DNA of 64,000 nt from positions 2,334,501 through 2,398,500 of the forward strand of contig NC_092571.1 in assembly GCF_037975245.1 (NCBI RefSeq). The letters are read 5' to 3'. Position 1 is the stretch's first letter. Every line of letters begins with the position of its first letter. Positions 1-13,511 of the stretch are shown one piece after another. This stretch comes from Apostichopus japonicus (Eukaryota > Echinodermata > Holothuroidea > Aspidochirotida > Stichopodidae). Both the position numbers and the translations under genes were made by a program. A model generated the notes under the pieces. That model was not told where the DNA came from. It did no database searches and worked only from the letters and a program-made list of their open reading frames with translations.

Positions 1-2522
1 TTTATAAACCGACAGTTTGCTAAATTGCTTTGATCTTTTTCGAATTATTATGGTAACTATCATAGATCAGTGTTTTCAAATTGATTCACATTAAATCGTA
101 TATAATATTCACACACACACATATATATACACACTGTCCCTACATATTCTGCTGTATGGTATATAATATGTGTTATACGTCTGTGTCAGTAAAAACTAAA
201 GGTTGATTTTATTTGGTCCTATTTTCCCCGCACATCATAAATCTTAAAAACGCGCCGGATCTATATTGCTTCTCTAATGGAGTCAAACGATAATGGGAAA
301 GATCGATAAAAATTGTGACTTCAATCAAAAGTCTCCGGATACAACTTTGAGAAAAGAAGTTGAGAACAATAATATGATATGGCAAACCACAAAATCACCT
401 TTCTCACGACCCCCATACTCACCACGAGTCGTTACACCCAGCAGCAAGAGGCGTTTCGCTTTTATTCTGATGTGTGATGCGTCCTTCGCGAGCGGGTGTC
501 GGCGGGAATGTTAGATAGATAGATAGACAGACATATATAGATATATGTCTATAGTCAACAGTGATTGGAGAGAAAAAAAAACACACGATGTCTGCAAAAT
601 AATAGAAATTAGTGTTTCTCAACCTGTGGTTTCGGCTTGCGTTACATTTAAAGGAACGTGAACTTGTAAAAGTAAAAGTTAATTCTTGTCAGTTAAAAGG
701 AATCACTTGACTTGATTTATTTTTGTAAAAGGGAAGTACTTCGCCCAAGCAAACAGTCAATTAAGTTGGATATAGTGAAACCTACGTGCAGTTCGATTAA
801 GATACGAAATTAAATATATGAATGGACTACTAGTAACAATAACCTTGTTAATATTTAATCGAAATCATATATAATGTCATGATATTCCACTTATAATGTT
901 ACACGGGGTGTCTCTTACCCCCTCCCCACACCCCTCCCCCACATCCTCATCATCTTCTTCCGCTCACACTTCCCCACCCCTCATTCCTGGACTAATACTG
1001 GAACCACAATCGTAGCATTTTTCTTCCACCTTCAGAACACTTTCCGATCAATGAGAGATATGTTATAGTTGCCTAAATTAGCACTCCTCGATGTCTGATG
1101 GGGAAACAGAAAGGTGGGACTTGAGCAAGTTTAAGCGAGCATTAATTTGGAGCCAGTATTCTACTGATGCCCTTGAATAACTCTGTTGCGTTGCAATTTC
1201 GGGTTGATACCACGAATGAAGTATGACGTCACAAACAGTCGCCGTTCATAAAACTTACGTCACGACATCATACTGTGTATAGGCTATGTGGGGACCGCCC
1301 ACTAGTATACATGTATGTGAAAAGTTCACCCAACAGTAAAGATTTCGTCGTAAAGTGCTATGATAAACGTTTGTGTAACTGACATTTTAAAGGTATACTA
1401 GGTTCGTTTTTATGTCAGTTAAACAGGATTATACTGATCCCCAACACTACATAGAGCACGCTATGATAACCCTCATCGTGTATGTTTAGTTGGTTACATC
1501 AGCAATTACTTAACCATTTAATGTTGTCCGAAAATAAGTATTTACAATATTATAGCCTAACGTTAGATTCGCACCACTTTCACTACAGATGGTATAAGGG
1601 CCTAGCCAAATTTGCATAATTAATAGACGCAAAGCGAAAGTTTTTATTATCATGACGTATCTTTGAAGAGCTGTTTGCATCTTTTATAGCCGAGGGGGAA
1701 AACCCCCCCGATTCATAACGCTTTCATAGAAAGCGTTCTGCGCACGCTTGAAAGACATTCACTTTGATAGGAATTACAACATTGCGTATAGTCATGGGGA
1801 TGTATAATTTTACCAATAAAACTTGGACAGCTGCGTTTCCGAGAAGTGATCATTTTGTGATTTGGCGTGGCTTAAAGCGTCCGACAGAATAATCGTAGTT
1901 GGTAGGTTGGTACGGGGTGTACATGTATATAAGTCATTCATATCGAACATACCTTTAGGTCATCGAAACCGTTACGCTATGCCTAAGCAGGTATACTCTG
2001 CGGTTATAGTATAGGCAACCTCCCCCGAAAAGACTTGACTATTTTTCTGCTTGCATATGATAAGACTAATATGGTATATTAAAGCTGAATTTCGTTTTGA
2101 AACAAGTTCATTACTCGCTTATCCAGAAAGAGCATCCAACAGTTGTTACCCCATAGACAACAGTCACATGCACGTAGTAAGAGTAATCGCTATATCTGGT
2201 TGTTCGATTGGTTATAGCAATTGTACTCGAAAATTTGCAAAATTTATCTTGAACCTGCTGAGTGCAAGTTACTCAAATTAAGGTGGTATTTGAACAAAAT
2301 GAAACTAAATTATCCTTCGACATCCCCCCCCCCCCTTTATTTTTCTTTTGCCCCGCCACTATTCTATATTTGTTATTGAAACCTTTAAAATGTTACGTTT
2401 GGTGGCCAACATTAGTAATAAGAAACGCTCTATATACAGCAATATTCCATCGTCTAATGCCACAAGTTATACTAAATAGCAGTTATTTTCCCTCTTGGCT
2501 TTCCATGACTGTGCGATAGCGG
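1..2522. other. Non-coding stretch
   Basis: No gene seen. It contains the TAGA repeat, a TGACGTCA at 1224-1231, and two adjacent hairpins at 1694-1709 and 1717-1737. A C run lies at 2324-2335. Confidence 0.7.
512..540. repeat. Short TAGA tetranucleotide repeat
   Basis: Four TAGA units followed by decayed GACAGACA, then TATATAGATATAT. Confidence 0.8.
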
Positions 2523-2703
2523 CTGTCTACTACGCATGCTCGTCTCCAGCAAGTCTATAGTGTAACGTTGTCAATCACGTGATTCGTCTGTCAATGCGTC
2601 GTCGAATATTCGACAACTTGATAAATGGGATTACGTTAGCAAGTTAGAAGCTATAGACCATTACCATATCGATGGATTGTTTGCGCATGCGTATAGTAGA
2701 CAG
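2523..2703. mobile_element. Small terminal-inverted-repeat element with nested palindromes, 181 bp
   Basis: The left arm CTGTCTACTACGCATGC (2523-2539) and right arm (2685-2703) are inverted repeats differing by a 2-base TA insertion. Inside lie two perfect palindromes, AATCACGTGATT (2573-2584) and GTCGAATATTCGAC (2601-2614). No clear target-site duplication is visible, so the superfamily is unknown. It is too small to code. Confidence 0.5.
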
Positions 2704-3420
2704 GCTGTATGTCCCCCACGTCAAGTTGCCCTAGTTGTCACTCACCGTCTCAATTACTGTTTAGGGAAATTCCCCTTTTATGGCATTCATCAAAACCATT
2801 TCCAACAGTTGTAATGGAGTGTAATGCAAATGGAACGATTTTGTTCATGGGTCACGTGTTTCTGTCATTCAAACACCTTTATATGTATGGTTCGTCGGAA
2901 ATGTCGTTGACCCTTGGGAATAACCAAATTTCCACGTACTTACAAATAAAACACTGAAAACAATGCTAAAAGCGATTCCTGTCGTCTGCCAAGTGCACAT
3001 AGAGAATTGTACATGTAAACAGGCATCATCCATGTAAGTCCCTGATGAACCCATGCAACTGCTTAGTTCGTTGTTGTTATTCTTCCGTCCCCCCTCCCCC
3101 ATACCCTACAACAAAAATAACCACTTCTAACCACAACCCTCATACTTCCAGCCTTTTTTGTTCCCTGTCAAAATGTAGGAATCTATTTTATCATATACTT
3201 GGCAAAAATAACTAAACAATAGAAGAAAAAAATATTTATACTATTCAAAATAGCTAGCCTCGTACTAACATAAGTGAACAATCAATTTCAATAGCTTGAC
3301 CAAAGAACATATATCCTATACTGTTATATTTACACAGCTGCCAAAAGACAGATATAAGTTTGTATGCCTGCGTATATGGGTAGGCCCTTTAGGACAAATC
3401 TACCATATTATATACGGTGT

Positions 3421-3767
3421 GCGTATTAATTCGAATATACGCGTATTAATTTGAATATATACACGTATTAGGTCAACTGATACGCGTATATAGTCGAATT
3501 AATACGTGTATATATTCGAGTTTATTCGTGTATAAATGCGAATTGATACTATTTGTATGCTATTACATTTGTATGCTATTACTATTTGTATTCTATGTTT
3601 ATGCGTATTGATTCGAATACATACGCGTATTAATTCGAACATATACACGTTATAAATCAGCTGATACGCGTATATATTCGAATTAAATACGTGTATATAT
3701 ACGAATTGATACGTGTAAATATTCGAATTAATACGTGTATATATCCGAATTAATGCACGTATATAGT
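3421..3767. repeat. Degenerate tandem array of palindromic 20-22-mers (GCGTATTAATTCGAATATAC type)
   Basis: At least six consecutive units of 20-22 bases from 3421, each combining CGTAT or ATACG with TTCGAA/TTAATTCG palindromes, then more diverged units to 3767. Alternate reading directions are almost equivalent because each unit is self-complementary. No coding content. Confidence 0.75.
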
Positions 3768-3847
3768 TTGATCAAGCTTCCCCACAGGACCTGCCATATA
3801 CGTATATCTGTATTGTTCGCAAAACTGTACCTTCTGATTGCCTACTA

Positions 3848-3910
3848 ATATATACGTGTTTATATTCGATTTAATACGCGTAATATACTCGAATAATTAC
3901 GCGTATATAA
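3848..3910. repeat. Outlying patch of the same palindromic array
   Basis: Units built from TATACGTGTTTATATTCGAT and AATACGCGTAATATACTCGA, clearly of the 3421-3767 type and separated from it by about 80 bp of unrelated sequence. Confidence 0.65.
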
Positions 3911-3927
3911 AGCTAAAAGTATAGATG

Positions 3928-3996
3928 CAGTGGCGGCGCTGCGGGGGGCATAAGGGGAGAAATAAAGAGATTCACCCAGTTGCCCCCCCCCCCCTC
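3928..3996 (+). mobile_element. Solo hAT-like left end
   Basis: CAGTGGCGGCGCTGC followed by a G run and a C run (3983-3994) resembles the left end of the 30.3-kb element (CAGTGGCGGAGC, G run). No matching right end was found nearby, so it is a truncated copy or a chance match. Confidence 0.35.
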
Positions 3997-6900
3997 CAAT
4001 CAGATGTGCTACTTATCCAAGATATGTAGACTATTGCTAATTGCTGGCATTAGAAACAGCTTCCAATACAATGAATTAATGTAAAAAATCATCAAATGAT
4101 AGCACCATTTGTGGAACCCTTCCCCTTATACCCCTCTCCCATATCAGTGTTATATTTTTACTCCCCCCCCCCACACCCACCAAATAAAGTATATATGCCT
4201 TGCCCCCGATTAGATCAAAGCAATCTTGTTTCGAGTAATAATTTGGTTAGATTGAAAAACATTTGCCTGCATCAACCAGACTATAGGCCTATGCAGCAAT
4301 TCTGAATTAAGTCTGTTGGAACGTGGTAAATTTACTTTCGGAAATGTATCTGTCAAAACTAATAACATTTACACTGGGTTACTATTGGGAGGACATTTCA
4401 AAGAAACCGAACAATACCGTATGTTTATTCCTTTTATCCTTAGGTTTGCGGGTAACTGATTATTTTTAACAATAGAATGTTTGTTCGTCTCTAACAACAG
4501 TTGGTTGGTAATCTATTAAGTACAACTGCATATGGGTGGTAATTAAAAAATAGTTGCCGTACGATCTACTTGGCAAATAACCTATAAGCAAACTCCGGTA
4601 ATGCACAACTCACAAGAGAAACTAGTTATGCTTAATTGGTCGGCAATTTTATGAATCTGTGCCATGAAACTGGCGTCTACTTTCAACAGATAAGTATTTC
4701 CTCACAGTTTCCACTATACGCAGACGACTTTGCAAATGAAACATATCTTGCACCCCTTTATCGGCTAAGGTTTGATAACAATTTCCCCAATTGTGCGAAA
4801 AAAAGAAGAAAAAATGGCGACATATTGAAGAAAGAGCTGCTCCAATTTATTAAAAGGTTTTGATCAACTTTCAATTAAATGGTGATCTTAATCTTTGTTT
4901 TAGAGTTTCGATGAAACTTTACAGTGAAGGAATGCAGATTCTCCAATAAAATTTAGTACCCGCTGACTTTCGCGCCGTTGTGTTTGGGGGAAGGGGGTTC
5001 AGGGGGAAGGGGGGTTCAGGGGGAGTGGTTGAGTTGTCTTTTTCGTTTGGCCTTCCGTAGATTTCTCATTAAATTATTCAGAAATCCCTGTTCATCCCCA
5101 TATTAGATAAAGTTGAACTTGTCCGACTCTTTCCAGCCGGAAATTTGGCAAAGTCTCTCTTTTTTCCTTCTTTTTTTCCTGGTAAAGTTAAAAGGAACGT
5201 CCAAGTTCAGCAACCCTTCAATCAGACCCATGGATCTGCAGTTATTTTCTTAATAATAAACTAATTTCAAATGGCCTCTGGCTCTATTACATAGGAAGTT
5301 TCTTGGTAAACATATACCGTTGAGCGTGATTCATTTTAGAGGCCACGTGCCGCCTGACTGCAGACGACAACTAAACTGTAATCCTATTGGACAAGAAGTG
5401 AAAGGTCATGAGTCACCGAAAGGATTTCTCCAAAATTGATAACAAGCCATCAACAAGAAGAGGCAGGCCATTGATGCCAAATGTGGGCGTTGTGGCGGGC
5501 GTTTCGCGGTGAAGGTTCAATGACACAAATTCTTTACATCTCAGGGTTTCTTGAGAGTCTTTTTGTGGTTCAATATCAAACAGTTTGCTGTTCGGTTATT
5601 TTTTTAAGTCAACACCTTAATGGTGTCGCTGACCCCGTATAAGCTTAGACTTATAAGTATCCTTGCATGCAAAAGAGATTTGTACGTTGTAATTTAGTCC
5701 TCACCATCCCCCCCTCCCCCTCCCTTTCATCCGCAAGGGCGAAACACTGTTGTACTTAAACCGTATTGTATAGTAAAATAGCGAAACGACTGAGATTCCA
5801 AGTCTAACACGACGGAAGTAGGAACTGATGAAATTAAATTCCCTTTTTGCGGTTTACGTTCGATTACTCAGTACTGATATGAAGAAATGTTTTGGCGACG
5901 AAATGTTAAAGCTTGAATCAAATTCATAAATCGTTCGCGAATTTGCAAATTTGACTCTCACCATATAGTATAAGAGCTTTAGTTTAGAGGCATCAAACTG
6001 AACCAAACATCACTTGTTTGAAGTAATAACGTTGATGAGGAGGGGATTACTATTTTCTTGAAAATGTTAGTGTCAGCATCTCATTTTAATATGCTTTTAT
6101 ACAGGTATATGTCTAATTATCATATGAAAACGTTAGTATAAACAACATCAACGAACAAACAAAACAGCCTAGAAAAGTTGCTTTCTTCTTGCAATAATAG
6201 ATATACCTAAAGGGTAAACTGAACTTTGGTATAATCAGGGAGCTGCTACTCTAGCAGCCCCCTGGTATACTAATGTGAGACACATGCAACTCGTCGAGTT
6301 CTTGCGAAATATTTGGTGTGTAATCGTAGATGGCACGTATGGGTGACGTCACATTGCGTCATCTTGTATATTGTACTATATTATTAATAGACCGATGACG
6401 TCATGATCATTGAAGACCACGGCATCGTTCATTGTCCATAGATTCGACAATTCCAGGAAAAATGTAAGTCTCACAGGTAAAAACTGCCATCAGTTGACCT
6501 TACATCAGGTCACTTTTTTACATTTCTTTGAGACAAATTGTCAAAAAAGAGAGGAATGAGGAGGAGGAGGAGACGGAAATGAGATGGGAGCAGTTTATAA
6601 GACTTATAGAACTTCTGAATCATCAACTCTGGGGTTGTGTAGGTTACCCACAAATATTCGTCCTTTCCACACTCACACAAAAATTCAAGTTTTCTTGGTC
6701 GGGGTAGTAAGAATAAATCGATTATCCTTGTCATCGTTAAAGGTTTCAACCCGAGAGTTTATTGACCCATAGTTTACTCACATGCCTGTATATACTTACA
6801 GTTATAAAATGCAAATATTTATTTTTGATTTGTCGATAGTCTAATTTAGTCATTTTGAATCCTGTTTAAATTACAAAATACAGGATACGAAAAACGTATC

Positions 6901-7007
6901 GGCTATATTTTGAAATAACAGAACTGCACATTAATTTGACACCCAGCTGTTTGTCTATATAGGTTTCGGCAACATGGGCAAAAACGGCATAGTAAAAAAT
7001 GTCTATA
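3997..7007. other. Non-coding stretch
   Basis: No gene seen; open frames are short and composition-driven. Notable items are a C run at 4163-4172, TAGGCCTA at 4284, a strong hairpin at 6236-6264 and TGACGTCA at 6345 and 6396. Confidence 0.7.
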
Positions 7008-7035
7008 AAGGCCTATATATATATATATATATAGG

Positions 7036-7083
<48 letters not shown>
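7008..7083. repeat. TA microsatellite with an internal TAGGC interruption
   Basis: An almost pure TA run interrupted once by TATAGGCTATA. Confidence 0.95.
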
Positions 7084-7085
<2 letters not shown>

Positions 7086-8877
7086 CCAGAATAACGTCAC
7101 TAGTATCCGTCACAGTATTTAGCATGCTTTCGAATTGCTTTGGTTTGGCATCTTCTAGTTCAAGTGTTTTAATTCTCCGGGTTACTCACATAAATTGTGG
7201 AGTGTTTAAACAATAGTTAAAATGCCTGAGTGAGTGAGGGGAACGTAAGGGTTTTGGTATAGTGGTGTAATATGCTATGGCAAATGTTCGTCATGAAAAT
7301 GGACAATAATAGTGACCATTATTTAACTATCTAGAATATGTCTGGATATTATTCATGATGGCTCTTGATAAGCCAGAGGCCGGGAAAAACTTCTATTTTT
7401 TTTCAATCATTTTATGGAGTGACATAAGTTTACCTTGTTCGTAGGCCGTCGACGGCGGAATGGTTGACTCTGTCAAAAGAAAACTGTTTTATATTCTGAT
7501 GACATCTCACTTGGACCACAACCTTGCGACCCTATATACCACCCGGGTCAAATTATTGACGGACTGTCCTATGCTGAACTTTCTATCGCGTCAGAACTCC
7601 CAACTTCATTAACAATTTAAACCTAAAGAATTTTTTTGAAGTAACGCCAAGTCGTGCACGCATGCCTATAGACACCAGGCTAATACCCCTTAAAGACTTA
7701 AACTGACCAAGTCCGATGAAAGCATGAATCTCAAATCAACAAAGTCAAAACATTTCCATCCTGCCAACGGGCTGAGCCTTTTAAGCCCGAAGCCGCGAGG
7801 CCTATATGATTGGTATGTCATGAACACGACTAGTTGACTCCCACACGTGTCGAGCTCAATTTTATACAGTTGCACCGTGAAGTCTCTTAAACAATTTAGT
7901 CACTTTTCTCATCACAAAGATATAATGGAAAAAAGTCAAAATAACACCCATGTCGTTAAAATTAAAGTGGATTTAAGAATGCTTCAGGCCAAACAGAGTG
8001 AACTTAATTTTGAACCAACTAAAAAATATATATATTCTTGTTCGTTAAAAATGTAATCCCTTACGGAAATGCAGCAAAATGGTTTATTTTTTTATTTTTC
8101 TTATTGAGTGGGATTTTTCTCCAGGCGAATTAAGGGAGAGTCACCCGGCGTAATGGGGGCAACGCGACCGGCAAAACTGATCCCTCTTTTAATTCGAAGT
8201 TAATAGCAAAACATCTCCGAATTTTACACGCCTCTTCTAAACCCACTCTCCCCCCTTGAGGCGTAAAAGTAGACATTTTTCGCAATCTTTTAACACTTTT
8301 GAAACTCTCTGAAGTTTGGTGAGATTTTACCCAATGGGGGGTATTTCATCGAGGGACATTGAACCTAACTTGTAAATGAAGACCTGTAACTTTTCAAACT
8401 TTTTTTTGTCATTTGAAAAAGAAAAAAAATATCTAAATTCCCTTTTGAGAACTATATCTTTTGGAATGAGATCCTGTTAAACTGGTTAAAGTAGTTTTGA
8501 AACATGACCGCTTTCGTAATTAATATTATTTGACTCGGTGTCAACGGCGCGTGCTGTTGCATAGAACCTCCGGGTACGCCCTCTGAGGTGGCTAGTACGG
8601 TAATGAAGTTTGATCTCGGCCCTCTCGGAGCCGAGCATGTCCAAGCCAATGAAACAAAATAGTTGCTTCTGAAATTCAAAAAGTCTCAAGATAGCCTATA
8701 TATTTTTCTTTCTTTTTATATATATTTTTTTGACATGCACATTTTCGAGGATTTGAAGTTGGTCAAATCATCCAGTGTTAATCACATTTTTAATGTCGCG
8801 TTTCGGTGTAAAATTGATATTTCGTCCCTAAGCATGCTTCACTTGCTATTACTTATACTGAATGTAAATATATATAC

Positions 8878-8881
<4 letters not shown>
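7084..8881. other. Non-coding stretch
   Basis: No gene seen. A GC-richer patch at about 8530-8650 carries two overlapping minus-strand open frames without family resemblance. It may be part of an unidentified old element. Confidence 0.65.
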
Positions 8882-8947
<66 letters not shown>

Positions 8948-8952
8948 TAATA
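8882..8952. repeat. Compound microsatellite (TA)n then (TAA)n
   Basis: A pure TA run to about 8919 followed directly by about eight to ten TAA units with some decay. Confidence 0.95.
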
Positions 8953-10658
8953 TTAATAACAACCATAATAATAATCTAAGTCATGACAGACCTACCGGTA
9001 CTATACTAATTTGGTATACCGGTATCATATATGAGACAACATATTTTTTTTATATATTTTTATGTATCTTATTCAAGATCATGGGCCACAGAAGCAGTTT
9101 CATGGTCATGGCAAATATTTCGCTCCTACAACGATAAGTAACAATGTGAACGACATGTCATCGCGGGTCAAATGAACGTTGCCTGCGTATGTGGTCTTTA
9201 TTCACTCATGCCAGTACGTCGTCGATCATATCGTACTGGCAACAAGCGGGCGCGGATGCTAGCTTTGCAGAACACATTCCGAAACCGCATGCTACAAAGT
9301 AACACATACTAGCGAATACAGCAGCAAATGTTGAAAATAGTTTCATGCAATTGTAAATAACTCAAAGAGATATTTGTACACAAAGTAAACAAAGATAGAT
9401 TAAAAAAAAGTAGAAGAATAAAAACATAAAAGAGAAAACAGGGTCGTACCGGGTCTCATAATTTTGGTTCAAAGCCAATGCCATTGACAACCATAAATAG
9501 TCATGATCACGTGTAGAGACGTTAACAATTCGGGTACCAAGTGCCAACGTTTCATCTTCTTGTTAAGTTATTAATAACATATTTCCACGTTGATTTTGCC
9601 GAATAGGGTAAGTAATCGTTGGGATGATCCGCCCCCTCCCTAAACTTCTATACCTTTGTTCATATTCCCCTCGCAATAGATAGCACATGCCACTTGAGGG
9701 TAATACTGACTTTAAGAAAAAGGTTGATTGAAATCTTAGATACACCATGCAGTCACGTCATCACGTCAGCTGTTTGGGGCCAGTGACGTATGACGTCACA
9801 AACTAAGACACAGATTTGCCTGTAGATGTGAAGTTTTGCCAAGATTCATTTGGAAGCAAATCGATTCTATTTGTTTTCAAGTTCTTGGCTCTTTTCCATT
9901 GTCAACAAAATCATTAGATCATGATTTTAAATTGTATATACTTGATTTAACGAATAGGCCTATATACATTTGATTTGAAAAAAAAAAAACATATTTAGGG
10001 AACTGAGACTTATTATTGGTTACATAAAACTTTGAAGGCTTCCCCAAAACAAAAAATTGTAGAAAAATATAGTGACAATTTTTGAGTTGTGTTTTTGTTT
10101 CTTTGTCTAAGTTGTTTTAGTTTCCTTTTGTTCGTTCAGGACTTAAAGGATACCAAGTAATGACAATTCGTAACTTTATATTATACCAAAGAAGAACATT
10201 TATTATGTATTCCAATGTGAGAAATTTCACCAAATAATTGAAACTGTGAATTCTGTCACGATATCACGATTTTTTATGTTTTTTTTTTTAAATTAGACCA
10301 ACTAAACGGTAAACAGAAAACCATTTCAGGTTTATTTTAAGTATTTCTCAGTAAGTTTCGTAAGATTATTATACGAAACACAAAAGCGAAGCCCATTTGA
10401 TTATGAATGTAAGCAACTTTCCATGTATTACCTCATGGAATAAGCGTTAAATTCCCCAAATCGTAAAAATCATTAATTGTTACAATTAATAGTACACAGC
10501 GTCAGCAACGATAAACTTCCAATACAAAACTTAATCTTTGATGCGTCGTCAAATCATTTGTACTAAACGCGGGGTAATCTTTCCAAAATCGATAGGTAAT
10601 ACACGCTAATTTTATGAGACAATAGATAATAATAATACCATAATAATAATACCATAAT

Positions 10659-10704
<46 letters not shown>

Positions 10705-12339
10705 ATGATTATGATTATTATGATTATTTTTATTACATATGTATATACGTATATGTGCGTAATACTGCGTATACATTTTCTTCATAAAATCAGATAAGAA
10801 GACCCAGGAGTTCGATTTATGTTCCTCTTAGGCAACCATCTTTCGTTAGTTACTCGTATTTTTCCCATCCCTCGTGGCGGCTGTATGACGAGTAAGCTCG
10901 TTCCCACGCCTCGTTTCACCAAATTGTAATTTACCACACGAAATACACAGACTTGTGGTTTTCGCGCCAAAAGTTGGTCAAAACATTGAAAAAGTCCTTT
11001 GTTACTACTTTTTTGGCAAGAAGACAAAAGGGCTTTGTATTAACTGTTATAGATGAGTCTATTGTTGTGGGCGTTTGTGGAATGTTGGCTATGGACTTGA
11101 ACAAAATTATTATTATAATATTTTGTACCGTTTTGTGTTGTTGACCGCTTTGTGTTGGTTTTTCTCAGTTACTGCTGGAAAAAATGACGAAAATTTGAAT
11201 GAATGCTAATATCGAATCTGACTACCAATGACCTATACTGAACCCTTATCAAGTCGTCAATTGAAATTGTTTCTTAAAATCCCATAAATTACCTAAAAAA
11301 AGAAAAACAGAAAAAAAAATAACTCGATAAAATTATTGTTTTCGCTATTCGTTTAAACGTTTCGTTAAAAACGTGTTACAGTTATCGTAACATAGTATAG
11401 TTTGCATTAACCCATGTGTTTTAACTTTGTTCTGTAAAAGCAGGTTGTTCTTCCACCTACTAATGGCAAAGACGTTTCTTCCACCTACTAATAATGAAGA
11501 CGTAACCGTCACCTGCCCCCCCCCCCACCCCGATGTGCTAGAAACGTCAAAGGTGGTCACTAGGATATTAACGAAATTTCACGGCATTTATCGTTGAATT
11601 TGAAGTTTGTGATTTTGTACTCAAAAGGATGCGGTAAACTTAATTTAACAACGTCCTATCTGTTACTATAGGAACTGTGAGATTATGGGCATAGACGTTG
11701 GACATTTCAAAAACGAAACAATAACATAATTGTAATACATTTTATACTGTAAAATCACACATTTTAGCGGTAGCTAACAGTGGTTTATCATTCTTTAGGG
11801 TCATCAGTTATCGGTCCCAGATTTCAATTTACTAAAAATTCCAAATATTATTTGAAAGCGCTTACTAATAATTAGTGTCTTATATAGCGCAGAATCCAAC
11901 AACAGTTGCTCGATGCGCGCTTCATGTTCCTGGCAGGTCTGATCCTTCTTCAGTTTATGCGCAGCCATTGAGGACTATTTAAATGAAGACAATTGAATGT
12001 CTCATTGTGGGAAACTAGTATACTCTTTTATTTCTGCAGTGAAACAATCAGCATAGGTGACCATTATCCGGAGCCTTAAGCATATTTGGGGACAAAACTG
12101 ATGATCATTAAAAGCTCGTCAACAGGATCGGACAAGTGGTCAGTCGTTAAGCAAAGGGGGAGGCGTTCGCAAATGTATGAATTATAACGGTTGACATGGG
12201 AGACTTGTGAGCGGCTTTATGTGGGTTGGGGTTTGGGTTCAAGTGGGACTGATGATAATCACCGTCCCTTCAACCCCCCGCCACCCCCTCCCCATTCATC
12301 CCCTTTCGACGAATGACAAACAAACTTAAGTATAGACAT
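8953..12339. other. Non-coding stretch before the 3' end of HES gene A
   Basis: No gene seen. It holds a 10-bp-stem hairpin at 9209-9241, TGACGTCA at 9791, TAGGCCTA at 9955, the AT repeat at 10.6 kb and a C run at 11516-11526. Confidence 0.7.
10622..10733. repeat. Compound AT repeat with mirrored flanks
   Basis: An ATA/ATACC-rich left flank, a central TA run (about 10664-10700) and a right flank of TTATTATGATTATGATT type. The two flanks are roughly complementary to each other, so the whole can fold on itself. Confidence 0.9.
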
Positions 12340-13511
12340 TCTTTATATTTTCAAATGTTTATTCTTTTCCTTGCTTTTCAAGTTTTTCACCGTGATCCGG
12401 TTATAAAAGGGCAATAAAAATAGTTCTTTTCTTATATACATACTATGTACAAAAACTATGTTACACTGAATACAAGACTGAACATTCAATCAAAACTTTA
12501 AAATACTTTAAAAAAGGAGAAACAAAACATTAAGAAGTTACGGAAGAATTCTAGGAATGGCAGGAAAGGATAAGTGAGTACTGAAAGATCATTTAAGAAT
12601 TAATTCTACAACTACGAAATCTTGAAGGCACATTTTGGTCACAAACCGCCGTAGAAATTTGGCACCAAAGAAAGGTTCCAAATTTCCAGCTTGAAGAAAC
12701 AGAACTTCGAGCTTTTAAAGAAAAACAAAATTTTAACGTAAGTATAGTAAAGAATAGTAGTGCATACCCTCGAAATGTTGGACAACCAATTCTTGCAGTA
12801 ACTCTGCAAAATACGTTTTAAAGTACTACAAAACTAACAGCCTGCCAGAATTGGCTGGTGAGATAAAAAATGTGCGAACTAACTTGGATGATGATGCTTG
12901 ATTCGTCCGTTGCGTCGTATGCATAAAGCAATCTCCAACCAATTAGCACTTTAGAAATGTTTTATATTTTTGCATAGATGTAAGTGATCATTTGATTGGT
13001 TGTTACAAGATAAAACAAAAGAAAGGAAACTTTAGCATAACAAGATTAAGGAAAAGTAACAAGACTACATAGAACTGGGCTAGATTTTAAAAATGATTTA
13101 CCAACATTGTAATTTTTACTTCAACATTGAAGTTTTTCTGAGATAATAGATTTGTCTTTGCAATAAAACAATCCCAAGACGACGTTTCCGTTACAAATTG
13201 AAAGTGAATATTTTCCATAAACTTTGTGATATATCACTCGGTAAATTTGTTTACATGAACACTGATAAAGAAAGGTACATAAGGCCTAGTTCACTCATCG
13301 TGAGCAACATTTGATCATCCGAAACCCCTAAAAGTCATTATGTATGAAAGGATTCGGTTGTTACTTAAGAAACCAAGAAATATGAGAAAATACATAAAAG
13401 TAACAGTAAAATTTTGTGGAAAGTGGAAGCTTCATGGAATGGCACTTTTTCAAGAATTGAGACTACACAAATATAATCTTTTGAGCTTCTGAACTTGTTT
13501 CAAGTATTCTA
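12340..13511 (-). other. Probable 3' UTR of HES gene A
   Basis: AT-rich, homopolymer-poor stretch after the gene A stop. The first clear AATAAA on the minus strand is at 12363-12358, so the transcript probably ends about 20 bases further, giving a UTR of roughly 1.2 kb. A Pumilio-type TGTATATA lies on the minus strand near 12433-12440. No Brd, GY or K box was noticed. Confidence 0.5.
12358..12363 (-). terminator. Candidate polyadenylation signal AATAAA of HES gene A
   Basis: Minus-strand AATAAA, the first canonical hexamer seen downstream of the gene A stop codon. A C-rich region begins beyond it. Cleavage here has not been shown. Confidence 0.45.
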
